Below, one piece after another: positions 44,919-54,966 of a stretch of 64,000 nt of DNA (its first letter is position 1; each line of letters starts with the position of its first letter). The notes beneath the pieces were generated by a model. That model saw nothing but the letters and a program-made list of their open reading frames with translations. It had not been told where the DNA came from and ran no database searches. Source of the DNA: Methanosarcina acetivorans C2A (lineage in GTDB: Archaea; Halobacteriota; Methanosarcinia; Methanosarcinales; Methanosarcinaceae); the NCBI RefSeq assembly GCF_000007345.1, contig NC_003552.1, forward strand, positions 3,224,001 through 3,288,000, read 5' to 3'. The translations under genes were made by a program, and so were the position numbers.

Positions 44919-45714
44919 ACAGGGTTTTATATGTAGATTGCTAATGCTGCTGAGACCGTTTTTCGAGTACTGAATTCCGGAGAAGGGTAAAAGGGGAAGA
45001 TAGCTGCCGGAAATTTGGAAGATTTCGTGGTTTATCCGGAGGATAGTCTTGCCCCTTCAATGAAGAATGGGGAAACACGGAAAAGGTAAACAGAATGTGG
45101 GCAGCAGAGGAAGAAAAAGAAGGGGAGAAAATAACTTCAAAGGGGGAAAACAAGTGGTTGAAGTAATGTATGGACCTATGCAGATGTTAGTTATTGCATT
45201 CGAAGACCCGAAATTTCACGGCCAGATACGCCGCGAACTTGAGTCAGTCATGGAAAAAGGGATTATCCGGCTCATTGACCTGCTGTTCGTATGGAAAGAC
45301 AATGACGGAAATGTTACCTCGTTGGAGGCAACACAGCTGGACGAAAAAGAGAGAATGCGTTTCGGAGCCGTAGTAGGCGGACTCCTGGGCTTTGGGGCCG
45401 GAGGTGTGGAGGGAGCAAAGATAGGCATGGAAGAAGGAGCTCTGGCAGCAGCCCAGGAAAACTACGGAATTACCGAAGAAGATATTCTGGAAGTAACCGA
45501 TGCAATCCCGGAAGGCACCGCCGCTGCTATCCTCATCATCGAACACCTCTGGGCAAAACAACTAAAACAGTCGCTTCAGGATTCAAGAGGGGTACTTGTC
45601 TCTCAGGGAATGCTCACCCCAGAACTGCTGATGTTAGTTGGAGATGAGCTGGCAGAAGCCGTTACCTTCGCTGAAGAAGAACAAAAATCTCACGAAGCAG
45701 CTGCTGCAGTCTGA
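44902..45714 (+). repeat. Tandem duplication, unit 1 (promoter, leader and DUF1269 gene)
   Basis: The unit resembles 46056-46882 from the TATA-like TTTTATATAAAC through a GGAGAAGG-rich leader and the whole gene. Similarity is near perfect over about 200 bp of the gene centre and lower at the ends. Confidence 0.85.
45154..45714 (+). CDS. DUF1269-like protein (copy 3)
   Basis: The start GTG 45154 follows AAGGGGG and aligns with the ATG of copy 4. The 186-residue protein carries MQMLVIAFEDPKFHGQIRRE, a Gly-rich centre RMRFGAVVGGLLGFGAGGVE and an Ala-rich helix, ending EEEQKSHEAAAAV. Hydrophobicity of the centre is modest, so it may be peripheral rather than spanning. Function unknown. It is one of two near-identical tandem genes. 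Confidence 0.8.
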   Translation: MVEVMYGPMQMLVIAFEDPKFHGQIRRELESVMEKGIIRLIDLLFVWKDNDGNVTSLEATQLDEKERMRFGAVVGGLLGFGAGGVEGAKIGMEEGALAAAQENYGITEEDILEVTDAIPEGTAAAILIIEHLWAKQLKQSLQDSRGVLVSQGMLTPELLMLVGDELAEAVTFAEEEQKSHEAAAAV

Positions 45715-46055
45715 AAGCCCGCGAAGAAACGGAAAGTTTCCGGGAATTGGTTGCATGGCAAAAACAACGATTCCTGAATAAAGTAAAGTGTAGGGAGGGA
45801 AGTGGGAACAGTCCCTTCATTCTTATTTTATACATTTTTTTAAAGGCTCAATGCTATATTTTATTTATGTCCCATTTTTATTAATATCCCATATCAATTA
45901 CGTATCTACCTCTACAGAAGAAACAAATAAATTCCGAATGAAGGATTTTCCTCATCCTTTTCTCTTTCAAATTCTTTTTATTTAGCCTGCTATTTTTATT
46001 CCTGTTTTCTTGTTCCTGTTTCCGGCATTTTTTATCTTATGTGTATTTTTATATG
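45715..46055. other. Spacer between duplicated units
   Basis: AT- and T-rich, with runs near 45830-45845 that could terminate copy 3. No gene is seen. Confidence 0.4.
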
Positions 46056-46882
46056 TGCTCGATTTTATATAAACTGGATTTTATATGTAGCATTGCTGAA
46101 GCTGTTGAAACTGTTTTTCGGATACAGAATTCCGGAGAAGGGGAAAAGGAAAAGATAGCCGCAGAAATGTGGGAAATTTCGCGGCTTATAGAACAACCTT
46201 TGCCTCTTTAATAAGGAATTGGAAACAGAGAAAAGGTTAACGGAAGGCGGACAGCAGAGAAACAAGAAAAAGAGGAAAAAAGAAAAAAAAGAGGGAGAAG
46301 AACTTCAAAGGGGGAAAACAAATGGCAGAAGTAATGTATGGACCTATGCAGCTCTTAGTTATCGTGTTCGATAATCCGGACTTCCACGGCCAGATCCGGC
46401 GGGAACTTGGGTCAATCATGGAAAAAGGAATTATCAGGCTTATTGACCTGCTGTTCGTATGGAAAGACGAAAATGGAAGCATCAGGTATATGGAAGCTTC
46501 TCAGCTGGACGAAAAAGAGAGAATGCGTTTCGGAGCCGTAGTAGGCGGACTCCTGGGCTTTGGGGCCGGAGGTGTGGAGGGAGCAAAGATAGGCATGGAA
46601 GAAGGAGCTCTGGCAGCAGCCCAGGAAAACTACGGAATTACCGAAGAAGATATTCTGGAAGTAACCGATGCAATCCCGGAAGGCACCGCCGCTGCTGTCC
46701 TTATAATTGAACACCTCTGGGCAAAACAGCTAAAACAGGCGATCAAAGATGCGGGTGGAGTACTTGTTTCCCAGGGCATGCTCACTCCCGAGCTGCTGGC
46801 TTTGGTAGGACAGGAACTGGCAGAAGCCGTTACTTTCGCTGAAGAAGAACAAAAATCTCACGAAGCAGCTGCTGCAGTCTGA
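46056..46882 (+). repeat. Tandem duplication, unit 2
   Basis: This is the second copy of the unit at 44902. It keeps the TATA-like element (46063-46074) and the leader, including the final AAAGGGGGAAAACAA directly before the start codon. Confidence 0.85.
46322..46882 (+). CDS. DUF1269-like protein (copy 4)
   Basis: The 186-residue product starts at ATG (MAEVMYGPMQLLVIVFDNPD). From ASQLDEKERMRFGAVVGGLL to EDILEVTDAIPEGTAAA it is identical to copy 3, and DNA identity there is nearly complete, while the flanks have drifted. That pattern points to gene conversion or strong constraint. Confidence 0.8.
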   Translation: MAEVMYGPMQLLVIVFDNPDFHGQIRRELGSIMEKGIIRLIDLLFVWKDENGSIRYMEASQLDEKERMRFGAVVGGLLGFGAGGVEGAKIGMEEGALAAAQENYGITEEDILEVTDAIPEGTAAAVLIIEHLWAKQLKQAIKDAGGVLVSQGMLTPELLALVGQELAEAVTFAEEEQKSHEAAAAV

Positions 46883-47079
46883 AAAGCTGCCAGGGAGCAG
46901 AAGAAACTCGAGAAATGATATGTAGAGAAATAAACTCTATAAAAAGGAGATTGCTCGCCTGCAGTTTACAGGCCTTTGCACCATCTGAAGTCATAATTAA
47001 AACCCGAACCATAATAAAAAGTGGAGAAGATGGAATTTCCATTTTCCAGCTTTAAATCCAAGGAAAAACAAGGTGAAAA

Positions 47080-48144
47080 TTGCTTATTTTTTCCAAAGTT
47101 ACTAATTTTTTCCTTTATTTTCATAGCCGATTAATTCTGAAGCACCTGCTCTGGCCGGTGGTCAAAAAGACAGAAACAAAAACTGATGACCGGACTCTCC
47201 TCCTTCTGGAAAGCCTTCTGCTGCTTTTCATCGTGCTGTGGGGCCTGAAGGCTATAGTAAAATTGTTCGGTGAATCTATAGGGCTCTATACAGGACTTGT
47301 GGATGACCTCTTCTTCTTTCTTTACTGGTGTATAGGAATCTATTTTATTTTTCGCCTCAATCCATCGCTTCAAACTGATACCTCTCCAGGTTGCCCCTGA
47401 AAGATAGGGAAGAAATCGACTTTACCCTTACCAAATAGCGAACCTATTAGACATCGTTGCCCCTGAAAGATGGGGGAAGAGATCGACCAGTGAATTGTCC
47501 ACACCCTACAATACATATTTTTTCTGATTTTTGGTTTTCTGGCCGTAATTGTGCTTTTTGAACATTTCGGAATCACAGGAACCGCATTAACTGCGTCTCT
47601 TACTGTCCCGGATATCGGAGGAATTGTAATTGGTTTTGCAGCCCAGGCGGCGCTTGCGGATATAATTACGGGGATCGTGCTACTAATCGACCGTCCCTTC
47701 AGGATCGGAGACCGTATTCGTATAGAAAAACTCGATACCCGGGGAGATGTTATAGAAATCGGATGGCGGTCGACTCACATCCTTACCAGGGATAACCGGC
47801 TGGTAGTAATCCCAAACTCCATTATCGGGGTGGATCTTGTCACGAATTATTCCATACCCTGCAGGATGTTCCGTGTTGAGATCGATGTAGCAGTATCCTA
47901 TGGCCCGGATATCGAGTATGTACGAAACCTGATTATTGAGGCTATGAAGCAGGAAAGCTGGATCATGCACTAACAACCGATACAGGCTCTCTTACTCGAG
48001 TTTACCGGATCAGGAGTGAGGTTCAAAGCCAGGTGCCGGACAGAAAACTACGTGGAAACCAGGGTTTCAGAGAGCAGAAAAAGAAAAAGATATAGGATTT
48101 ATCGATCCCTAAGATCACTTCCAGATGGCGGTTTCTTCCGGTAA
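47080..48144 (+). pseudogene. MscS-family mechanosensitive channel pseudogene
   Basis: An N-terminal part (47120-47400: LKHLLWPVVKKTETKTDDRT, LGLYTGLVDDLFFFLYW-like) is followed by a locally duplicated stretch (TTGCCCCTGAAAGAT at 47391 and 47459). Then comes IDQ-TGA-IVHTLQYIFF and the pore and beta domain: GIVIGFAAQAALADIITGIV, RPFRIGDRIRIEKL and RLVVIPNSIIG. A TAA at 47971 interrupts before QALLLEFTGSGVRFKARC. At least three lesions make it non-functional. The intact channel would release solutes on osmotic down-shock. Confidence 0.8.
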
Positions 48145-49085
48145 CGTCAGTCTTTTTTGCTTTAGGACTTTTTTCTCTTCTTTCTTCTTCTCCTTTTTCT
48201 TTTTTGTGGGAAAGACCGCTCTCCTGCGTCGAGCGGGACAAAAACGACATGATATAGCGAATAACGTTTAACGGGTCAAGAGGAACTGTAATTTAAACAA
48301 CCCGAACGAAGAGAAAAGCTACGTTACTTATCCATAAGTTAGTCCTCTTGAGCGAAACGAAGTGGAGCGAAAAGGACCTCGTGCTCCCGAAGCGAAACTC
48401 GGGTGCCAAAATGCAATTCTGATGAACCAGAAAACATCATAACTTAATCATTTTTTTCAAAATAAAGGAACAATCCATTTCAGCAGACCTAACAAAATAA
48501 ATCAACATGCATAGGATAATATGTATAAAAGAAGAATTATATAAAGCGAATAATTGAACATCGAGCTTGGGGGAAGTGGTCTCGAAGGTTCCGTTGGGGT
48601 TAACAACATCAAAATTTACCGGTAGGTACCTGACAGGAAGGTTTCTGGAAAAATGAAAGACACCTGACGAATTTCAAGCCTTCAGGTTCAAGCCGATAAC
48701 AACCAAAATTTAAATGGAATTCATCTCGCTCTGAATAGCTCTGGCTATGCAGGATATCGATACCTGTTGACTGTGCAAACTTACATAGAAACAAACAGTA
48801 AAAAAATATACTGCAGATTTCCCTGTTAGAAGCTAGTCAGAAGCTATATTACCTTGACCCTGGCACAAAACGGTTTGTGGACTTTGAGTAGACTTTCCGG
48901 CTACTATGCTGCCAGGACAGCAGAAAGTGTGTAAGCCGTGAAAGAAGACATGTTACCCCAGCTGTTTCAAGATTTGAAAAACGATAGTGGAGATGACAGT
49001 TTCCCCTCTCCGGCGGGCTGACATCAAAACACAGGTTTACATCAAAAAACAAGAATCAGCAAACTATCCGATATAAAAGGAGGTC
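48145..49085. other. Long intergenic region (about 940 bp)
   Basis: No convincing gene. Around 48345-48410 there are two nearby GAGCGAAACGAAG-like words within a GC-rich hairpin-prone segment, which differs from the AT-rich surroundings and could be a small repeat or RNA. AAAGGAGGTC immediately precedes the next ATG. Confidence 0.35.
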
Positions 49086-49601
49086 ATGAATATAGCAACT
49101 CTAACCGTTTTAAAATTTGACACCCCTGGCGGTGCAGAACATGCACTTGAAGTAGTAGAGAATTTGAGCAAACAGGAACTGATCACCCTGCAGGACGCAG
49201 CAATCGTTTCCTGGCCTATGGGCAAAAAGAAGCCAAAAACGAAGCAGTTAACCAGCATGACCGGAGTAGGCGCACTTAGCGGCGCATTCTGGGGCATGCT
49301 GTTCGGCCTGATCTTCCTGGTTCCGATCTTCGGAATGGTCGTCGGGGCAGCTATCGGTGCTCTTTCCGCTTCCTTTGCCGACGTGGGGATCAGTGATGAT
49401 TTCATCAAGTCTGTCCGCAGTAAAGTGACCGAAGGCACCTCTGCTCTCTTTCTACTTACCAGCGATGCCGTGCAGGATAAGGTATTCGAAGCTGCCAGGG
49501 GAATGAAGTTCGAACTCATTGCTTCCAACCTGTCAAAGGAAGAAGAAGACAAACTGCGCGAAGTATTCGCCGAAGAAGAAGCAGCTGTTCCATCACAATG
49601 A
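49086..49601 (+). CDS. DUF1269 membrane protein (copy 5)
   Basis: The 171-residue protein is close in plan to copy 1: TVLKFDTPGGAEHALEVVEN, a charged loop, SGAFWGMLFGLIFLVPIFGM, and GTSALFLLTSDAVQDKVFEA. The GAFWGML segment is shared with copy 1, so these two form one subgroup. AGGAGG lies only two bases before the ATG, unusually close; an in-frame later start is not obvious. Confidence 0.85.
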   Translation: MNIATLTVLKFDTPGGAEHALEVVENLSKQELITLQDAAIVSWPMGKKKPKTKQLTSMTGVGALSGAFWGMLFGLIFLVPIFGMVVGAAIGALSASFADVGISDDFIKSVRSKVTEGTSALFLLTSDAVQDKVFEAARGMKFELIASNLSKEEEDKLREVFAEEEAAVPSQ

Positions 49602-49811
49602 AATTTAACTGGAAAAACATCTCTCCGGGAATGTACACTGTCCGGAAATTGCTGGAAAAGCGAAAAAAAGCGATTCTTGCAAGAGATTCTTGAAAAAATG
49701 AATGTGGGGAAAGGAGAAAACATCTGTTCCGTCCCCCGTTTTTATTTTTGAGCATTTTTTCAGTTTTATTTTTTTGCATTTTCGGGAAATCCAAGTCTGA
49801 GAGGAGGAGAA

Positions 49812-52166
49812 ATGCCATTAAAGGAATACAAACCCGGAACCGCCTTCCCCGGGGTCATAGGTAGGACGGCAGACCAGTCCGAATCAGCCTGGCCGGAACC
49901 TCGCCGGGCTAAAGAAGGCGCCCCAAATGTCCTGTTTATCGTGCTGGACGACACCGGCTTCGGGCAACTCGGCTGTTACGGTTCACCCATTAATACGCCC
50001 AATCTGGACAGCCTGGCAGAAGGAGGGCTTGTTTACAACAATATGCACACAACGGCTCTGTGTTCTCCCACCCGTACCTGTATCCTGACAGGGCGAAACC
50101 ATCATTCGAACAACATGGCCTGCATCACCGAGGGTTCAACAGGCTATCCCGGCTACAACGGGTACATACCTTTTGAAAACGGTTTTCTGGCGGAGATGCT
50201 TCTGGAACATGGTTACAATACCTATGCTGTCGGCAAGTGGCATCTGACGCCGGCAGACCAGATCTCATCAGCAGGGCCCTATGACCGCTGGCCTTTAGGA
50301 AGAGGGTTTGAGCGCTATTACGGCTTTTTAGGAGGCGAAACCCACCAGTATTATCCTGAGCTGGTTTACGACAACCATCCCGTAAGCCCTCCCAAAACTC
50401 CCGAGGAAGGCTACACCCTGAACGAAGACCTGGCAGACAGGGCTATCCAGTTCATTGCCGACGCCAAACAGGTAGCTCCCAACAAGCCTTTTTTCATGTA
50501 CTTCTGCCCCGGAGCCATGCATGCTCCTCACCACGTGCCAAAAGAATGGGCGGACAAGTACAAAGGAAAGTTCGACGAAGGCTGGGAGGCTTACCAGGAA
50601 AAAACATTTGCCCGGCAAAAAGAGCTGGGGATCGTCCCTAAAGACGCAAAAATCTCCCGCCACGACCCGGATGTCAAGCCCTGGGGAGAATGTTTGCCTG
50701 AAGAGCAGAAGCTCTATGCCCGCATGATGGAAGTTTTTGCCGGTTTCCTTGAGCATACCGATTACCATATTGGAAGACTCCTGCAGTTCCTGAAAGACAT
50801 GGGAGAATTTGAAAACACCCTGATCATGGTGATTTCCGACAACGGTGCAAGTTCCGAAGGCGGGCCCACAGGCTCGGTCAACGAAAATTTATTTTTCAAC
50901 AACGTGCCCGAATCACTCGAAGAGAACCTTCCCCTGCTTGATAAACTTGGAGGCCCGGAGACCTTCAACCATTATGCCTGGGGCTGGACCTGGGCAGGAG
51001 ACACTCCCTTCCGCCGCTGGAAACGAGAAACGTACCGTGGAGGCGTCAGTGATCCCTTTATTGTTCAATGGCCCGGGGGGATCAGGGCCAGAGGCGAGGT
51101 CCGCACCCAGTACGCCCATGCTATCGATATGGTCCCTACGGTTCTGGAATGCCTGGGAATCGAGCCTCCGACGGTTATTAAAGGTGTAACACAGTCGCCC
51201 ATTGAGGGTGTAAGTTTTGCACACACCCTGGGAAATGCAAATGCCCCTTCCAGACACCACACCCAGTATTTCGAGATGATGGGGCACCGTTCCCTCTATC
51301 ACGACGGCTGGCGTGCAGTGTGTCCCTGGCCGGGCCCCTCGTTCGCTGAAGCAGGAAAGCCCTTCGGAGAACCTATTTCGGCAGAGAAGTTAACCGAGCT
51401 GGATGCAACAGGCTGGGAACTCTACAATGTTCAGAAGGATTGGACAGAGAACGAGAATGTGGCTGCAGAAAACCGGCCGAAGTTGATAGAGATGATTGCT
51501 ACCTGGTATGCAGAGGCAGGGAAATATAATGTGTTGCCTATCGATGCCCGGGGAGTGTTGCGCCTTGCTGATGAGCGGCCGCAGATAGCAGTGGATCGAA
51601 CGCGTTACACTTATTATCCCGGAACCCAGGCGATTCCAGCAAATGCGGCAGTTAATGTGCTCAACCGCCCGCATAGCATCACAGCCGATGTGGAGATCCC
51701 TGCCGGAGGCGTTGAAGGGGTTCTGCTTGCCCATGGGGGTATTGACGCCGGCTATTCGTTCTATATGAAAGGCGGAAAGCTGCACTGGGTACACAACTAC
51801 GTAGCAAGGGCTCTTTATCATGTCGAATCCGGTGAAAAGGTGCCTGAGGGTCGGCATCAACTCCGTTTCGAGTTCGAGGTGACCGGGGAGCCGGACGTTG
51901 CCAGCGGAAAAGGCGCACCTGGAAGGGCTCAACTCTATATAGACGGGAACCTGGTAGGGCAGGCTGAGGTTCCGGTAACGACTCCGCTTATGCTTGGACT
52001 AACGAGCGGGGTTACCTGCGGCTCGGCTCCCGGGGCTCCGGTCACACCCGACTACCGGCCTCCCTTTGAGTTTACAGGCAAAATCTACAGCGTGACCGTG
52101 GATGTGAGCGGCAAACTGATCGAGGATAAGGAAGTTGGGATGCGGATGGTCATGGCCCGGCAATAA
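49812..52166 (+). CDS. Arylsulfatase-type sulfatase, Cys class (copy 1)
   Basis: The 784-residue enzyme has metal-binding Asp46-Asp47 (LFIVLDDTGFG), the formylglycine site C84-S-P-T-R88, GKWHLTP and the later metal site VISDNGASSEGG. An added C-terminal beta domain (residues about 600-784) follows the sulfatase fold, as in AtsA-like enzymes. It hydrolyses sulfate esters after its Cys is converted to formylglycine. No signal peptide, so cytoplasmic. GAGGAGGAG precedes ATG 49812. It heads the sulfatase cluster with its maturase 1.3 kb downstream. Confidence 0.9.
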   Translation: MPLKEYKPGTAFPGVIGRTADQSESAWPEPRRAKEGAPNVLFIVLDDTGFGQLGCYGSPINTPNLDSLAEGGLVYNNMHTTALCSPTRTCILTGRNHHSNNMACITEGSTGYPGYNGYIPFENGFLAEMLLEHGYNTYAVGKWHLTPADQISSAGPYDRWPLGRGFERYYGFLGGETHQYYPELVYDNHPVSPPKTPEEGYTLNEDLADRAIQFIADAKQVAPNKPFFMYFCPGAMHAPHHVPKEWADKYKGKFDEGWEAYQEKTFARQKELGIVPKDAKISRHDPDVKPWGECLPEEQKLYARMMEVFAGFLEHTDYHIGRLLQFLKDMGEFENTLIMVISDNGASSEGGPTGSVNENLFFNNVPESLEENLPLLDKLGGPETFNHYAWGWTWAGDTPFRRWKRETYRGGVSDPFIVQWPGGIRARGEVRTQYAHAIDMVPTVLECLGIEPPTVIKGVTQSPIEGVSFAHTLGNANAPSRHHTQYFEMMGHRSLYHDGWRAVCPWPGPSFAEAGKPFGEPISAEKLTELDATGWELYNVQKDWTENENVAAENRPKLIEMIATWYAEAGKYNVLPIDARGVLRLADERPQIAVDRTRYTYYPGTQAIPANAAVNVLNRPHSITADVEIPAGGVEGVLLAHGGIDAGYSFYMKGGKLHWVHNYVARALYHVESGEKVPEGRHQLRFEFEVTGEPDVASGKGAPGRAQLYIDGNLVGQAEVPVTTPLMLGLTSGVTCGSAPGAPVTPDYRPPFEFTGKIYSVTVDVSGKLIEDKEVGMRMVMARQ

Positions 52167-52280
52167 GCAGCTTAACTATCCACTAAACCGATATCTGTGC
52201 GGCTCTGGCGAGACAGTGAAGATAGGATAAGGGCCTGGTGATCCGAAGACTGCCAGATCTATCATGGGGGAGAAATCATC

Positions 52281-53351
52281 ACGGACAAAGGTTTTCAAAG
52301 CGAATTTTCCAGAAGCGCTCCGTACTGGCTGCGCCGCGTAGGTGTGGCTAGCTGGCTCTTCCTGGGCGTCATGCTCGCCGCCAGTACCGTCCTCAGCGTC
52401 ATTGCGACAGTGAGCAGTATCACCGTCCCGCTGCTCGTTGCCGTGGTTATCGGCATCGTCTTTCGGCCGCTAGTGGACATACTGGAGCAGCGGCGTGTTC
52501 CCCGTAATATCGGCACGGTACTGACCATGCTGTTTATATTTCTGGGTGTTGCCGCCCTGTTCGTTATCCTGATAAAAGGTTTCATTGACCAGGGAGCCGA
52601 AATTGTCCTCCAGCTCGAAGCCGGATGGGCAAGCCTGCAGGCCTGGTTGCTGCAGTTCCAGGTCAAAGAGGAAACTCTTAATTCCATCAGCGCCGCAGTC
52701 TCGAATTCCCTGCCTGCACTGGGCCAGGGCATTATCGGGCTCTTCAGCAGCACATTTTCGAGTGCTATAGCGCTCCTGATAGGGATCTATTTCAGCGTTT
52801 TCATCCTCTTTTTCATCCTGCGGGACGGGCCCGAAATAGAGGTCTGGCTGGCACGGCAGTTCAACTTAAAACCCGGGACCGGTGCGGCCATCGTTGCCGA
52901 CATCAGCCGTTCCATACGCCTCTATTTCCGGGGAACTGCGATCACTGCAGCGATCACGGCTATCGTGGTGGTCATTCCCCTGATTATCCTCAAGGTACCT
53001 CTTATAGGCTCGATTCTCATCCTGTACTTTTTTACTTCATTCATCCCCTACATAGGCGCCTTCATTGGCGGGGCTTTTGCCGTGATTATCGCCTTTGGTT
53101 CCGGGGGGCCGGAAACCGCACTGATTATTGCAGTGGCTGTGACCATATCCAACGGAGCGCTTCAGAACGCCATAAATACCTGGGCTCTGGGAACAACCCT
53201 CAAAATTCACCCGCTGGTTGTGTTCCTGGTTACGATCGCATCCGGTGTTGTCGGCGGATTCCTGGCCATGATACTGGCAGTGCCGCTGACTGCGGTCGTG
53301 GTGCAGACGGTGCACCGCTTACGCGAGGAAGGAGTTTTCGCGGAGGAGTAA
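52281..53351 (+). CDS. AI-2E/PerM family permease (copy 2)
   Basis: The membrane protein has eight helices and the family motif order (YFFTSFIPYIGAFIGGAFAV, then NTWALGTTLKIHPLVVFLVT). The first normal start is GTG 52344, but GGGGGAG at 52266-52272 points to an upstream start: the in-frame codons after it are ATC (52278) and ACG (52281), both non-standard, adding about 21 residues (DKGFQSEFSRSAPYWLRRV). It lies within the sulfatase cluster and could export a product or take part in osmotic control. Confidence 0.8.
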   Translation, partial: TDKGFQSEFSRSAPYWLRRVGVASWLFLGVMLAASTVLSVIATVSSITVPLLVAVVIGIVFRPLVDILEQRRVPRNIGTVLTMLFIFLGVAALFVILIKGFIDQGAEIVLQLEAGWASLQAWLLQFQVKEETLNSISAAVSNSLPALGQGIIGLFSSTFSSAIALLIGIYFSVFILFFILRDGPEIEVWLARQFNLKPGTGAAIVADISRSIRLYFRGTAITAAITAIVVVIPLIILKVPLIGSILILYFFTSFIPYIGAFIGGAFAVIIAFGSGGPETALIIAVAVTISNGALQNAINTWALGTTLKIHPLVVFLVTIASGVVGGFLAMILAVPLTAVVVQTVHRLREEGVFAEE

Positions 53352-53386
53352 AAAACCGAGGGCATAGGACAGAAGGAGTATTTCAA

Positions 53387-53503
53387 ATGACCGAAAATAC
53401 AGGCAGACCTTACGAAATCCGAATAACGCCCCTAATAATTGTCCGGATCATGGAGCTCAAATTCAACCCGGAAATTCTGGCTGGCTCAGGGAGGCACTGC
53501 TAA
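53387..53503 (+). CDS. 38-residue peptide directly before the radical SAM gene
   Basis: AGAAGGAG precedes ATG 53387 by eight bases. The peptide MTENTGRPYEIRITPLIIVR continues to GSGRHC and its TAA abuts the maturase ATG (TAAATG). It has one Cys at the end. It may be a coupling peptide, a relic or, less likely, a substrate of the radical SAM enzyme. Confidence 0.45.
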   Translation: MTENTGRPYEIRITPLIIVRIMELKFNPEILAGSGRHC

Positions 53504-54844
53504 ATGACAAACTCTCTGCCCCCCCGAATCCATGTGCTGGCAAAGCCTACAGGGGCTATCTGCAACCTTGCCTGCTCCTACTGCTTCTTCCTGGACAAAG
53601 AGCTGTTCTATCCGGGCAGCAGGTTCCGTATGTCAGATGAAGTGCTGGAAAACTACATCCGGCAGCTGATTGCAGCCCACAGCAGCCCGCAGGTGACCAT
53701 TGCCTGGCAGGGGGGTGAACCCACCCTGATGGGAATCGACTTTTACCGGCGTGCCATCGAACTGCAGGAAAAGTACAAAAAACCAGGCATGACGTTCGAA
53801 AATACGATGCAGACCAACGGCACGCTGCTGGACGACGAATGGTGCCGCTTCTTTAAGGAAAACAATTTTCTAATCGGAATCAGCATCGACGGCCCCCGGG
53901 AACTCCATGACTCCTACCGGGTGGACAAAAAAGGGGAGGGGAGCTTCGATATGGTCATGAAGGGGCTGCATTTCCTGCAAAAACACGGAGTGGAATATAA
54001 CGTCCTGACCACAGTAAACAGGGCCAATGCCGGGTATCCTCTGGAAGTCTACCGCTTCCTCCGGGATGAAGCAAAAACAGACTGGATTCAGTTTATTCCG
54101 GTTGTGGAGAGGATCAATGAGGAGGGGCGTACCCTTTATCAGAAGGGGAACAGGGTTTCGGACCGTTCGGTACAACCCGGGCAGTTTGGCAGTTTCCTTA
54201 GCCGCATTTTCGATGAATGGGTGCGAAATGATGTGGGCAGGGTCTTCGTCCAGACCTTTGAGGCTTCTGCCCGCCGGTGGTTAGGGCTGCCTTCAGGCAT
54301 GTGCGTTTTTGAGGAAACATGCGGGATGGGGCTTGCCCTGGAACACAACGGAGACCTCTACGCCTGCGACCATTTTGTGGAGCCGGACTACCTGCTGGGC
54401 AATATCATGGAAAAGGAAATTGCAGAACTTGCCTTTTCGGAAAAGCAGTACAGGTTCGGGCAGGAAAAACGCGATACTCTCCCGCGAGTATGCCGGGAAT
54501 GTGAGGTACTCTTTGCCTGCCGGGGGGAATGTCCTAAAAACCGCTTCCTTACCACCCCTTCCGGGGAACCCGGCCTGAACTACCTCTGTGAGGGCTGGAA
54601 AGCTTTCTTCCGGCACATAGACTTTCCGATGCAGATCCTGGCAGGCCTGATACGCAGGGGCTATCCGGCAGAAGAGGTGATGCGGGTCCTGGCTCTGGAA
54701 GAGGCTTTTGCAAAGGCAGGCCGAAACGACCCCTGTCCCTGCGGCAGTGGGCTCAAGTTCAAACGCTGTCACGGTCAGCAGAAAGATAGACTGAAAAAAA
54801 AGAGTAAGAATTTAAGGACGTTCGGGGCACAACCACGGCCCTGA
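53504..54844 (+). CDS. Anaerobic sulfatase-maturating enzyme (radical SAM, SPASM) with C-terminal SEC-C motif
   Basis: The 446-residue protein has the radical SAM cluster C20-x3-C24-x2-C27, IAWQGGEPTLMGIDFYRRA, FLIGISIDGPRELHDSYR, and SPASM-domain cysteines (CGMGLALEHNGDLYACDHF and CRECEVLFACRGECPKNRF) for two auxiliary Fe-S clusters. It oxidises the active-site Cys of sulfatases to formylglycine without oxygen. The C-terminus adds a SEC-C zinc motif (NDPCPCGSGLKFKRCHG). Its neighbours are three sulfatases, which supports the assignment. Confidence 0.92.
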   Translation: MTNSLPPRIHVLAKPTGAICNLACSYCFFLDKELFYPGSRFRMSDEVLENYIRQLIAAHSSPQVTIAWQGGEPTLMGIDFYRRAIELQEKYKKPGMTFENTMQTNGTLLDDEWCRFFKENNFLIGISIDGPRELHDSYRVDKKGEGSFDMVMKGLHFLQKHGVEYNVLTTVNRANAGYPLEVYRFLRDEAKTDWIQFIPVVERINEEGRTLYQKGNRVSDRSVQPGQFGSFLSRIFDEWVRNDVGRVFVQTFEASARRWLGLPSGMCVFEETCGMGLALEHNGDLYACDHFVEPDYLLGNIMEKEIAELAFSEKQYRFGQEKRDTLPRVCRECEVLFACRGECPKNRFLTTPSGEPGLNYLCEGWKAFFRHIDFPMQILAGLIRRGYPAEEVMRVLALEEAFAKAGRNDPCPCGSGLKFKRCHGQQKDRLKKKSKNLRTFGAQPRP

Positions 54845-54966
54845 TCTATGTGTTTCCCGACGAAACAACGTTAAGAAAAGGACAAATCCGGATAAATGAA
54901 TTCAAGCTCGGATACCGCTTAAAAGCGCTAATCCAGGCTCTCAACCAATCTATTTGGGGGTTAAGA

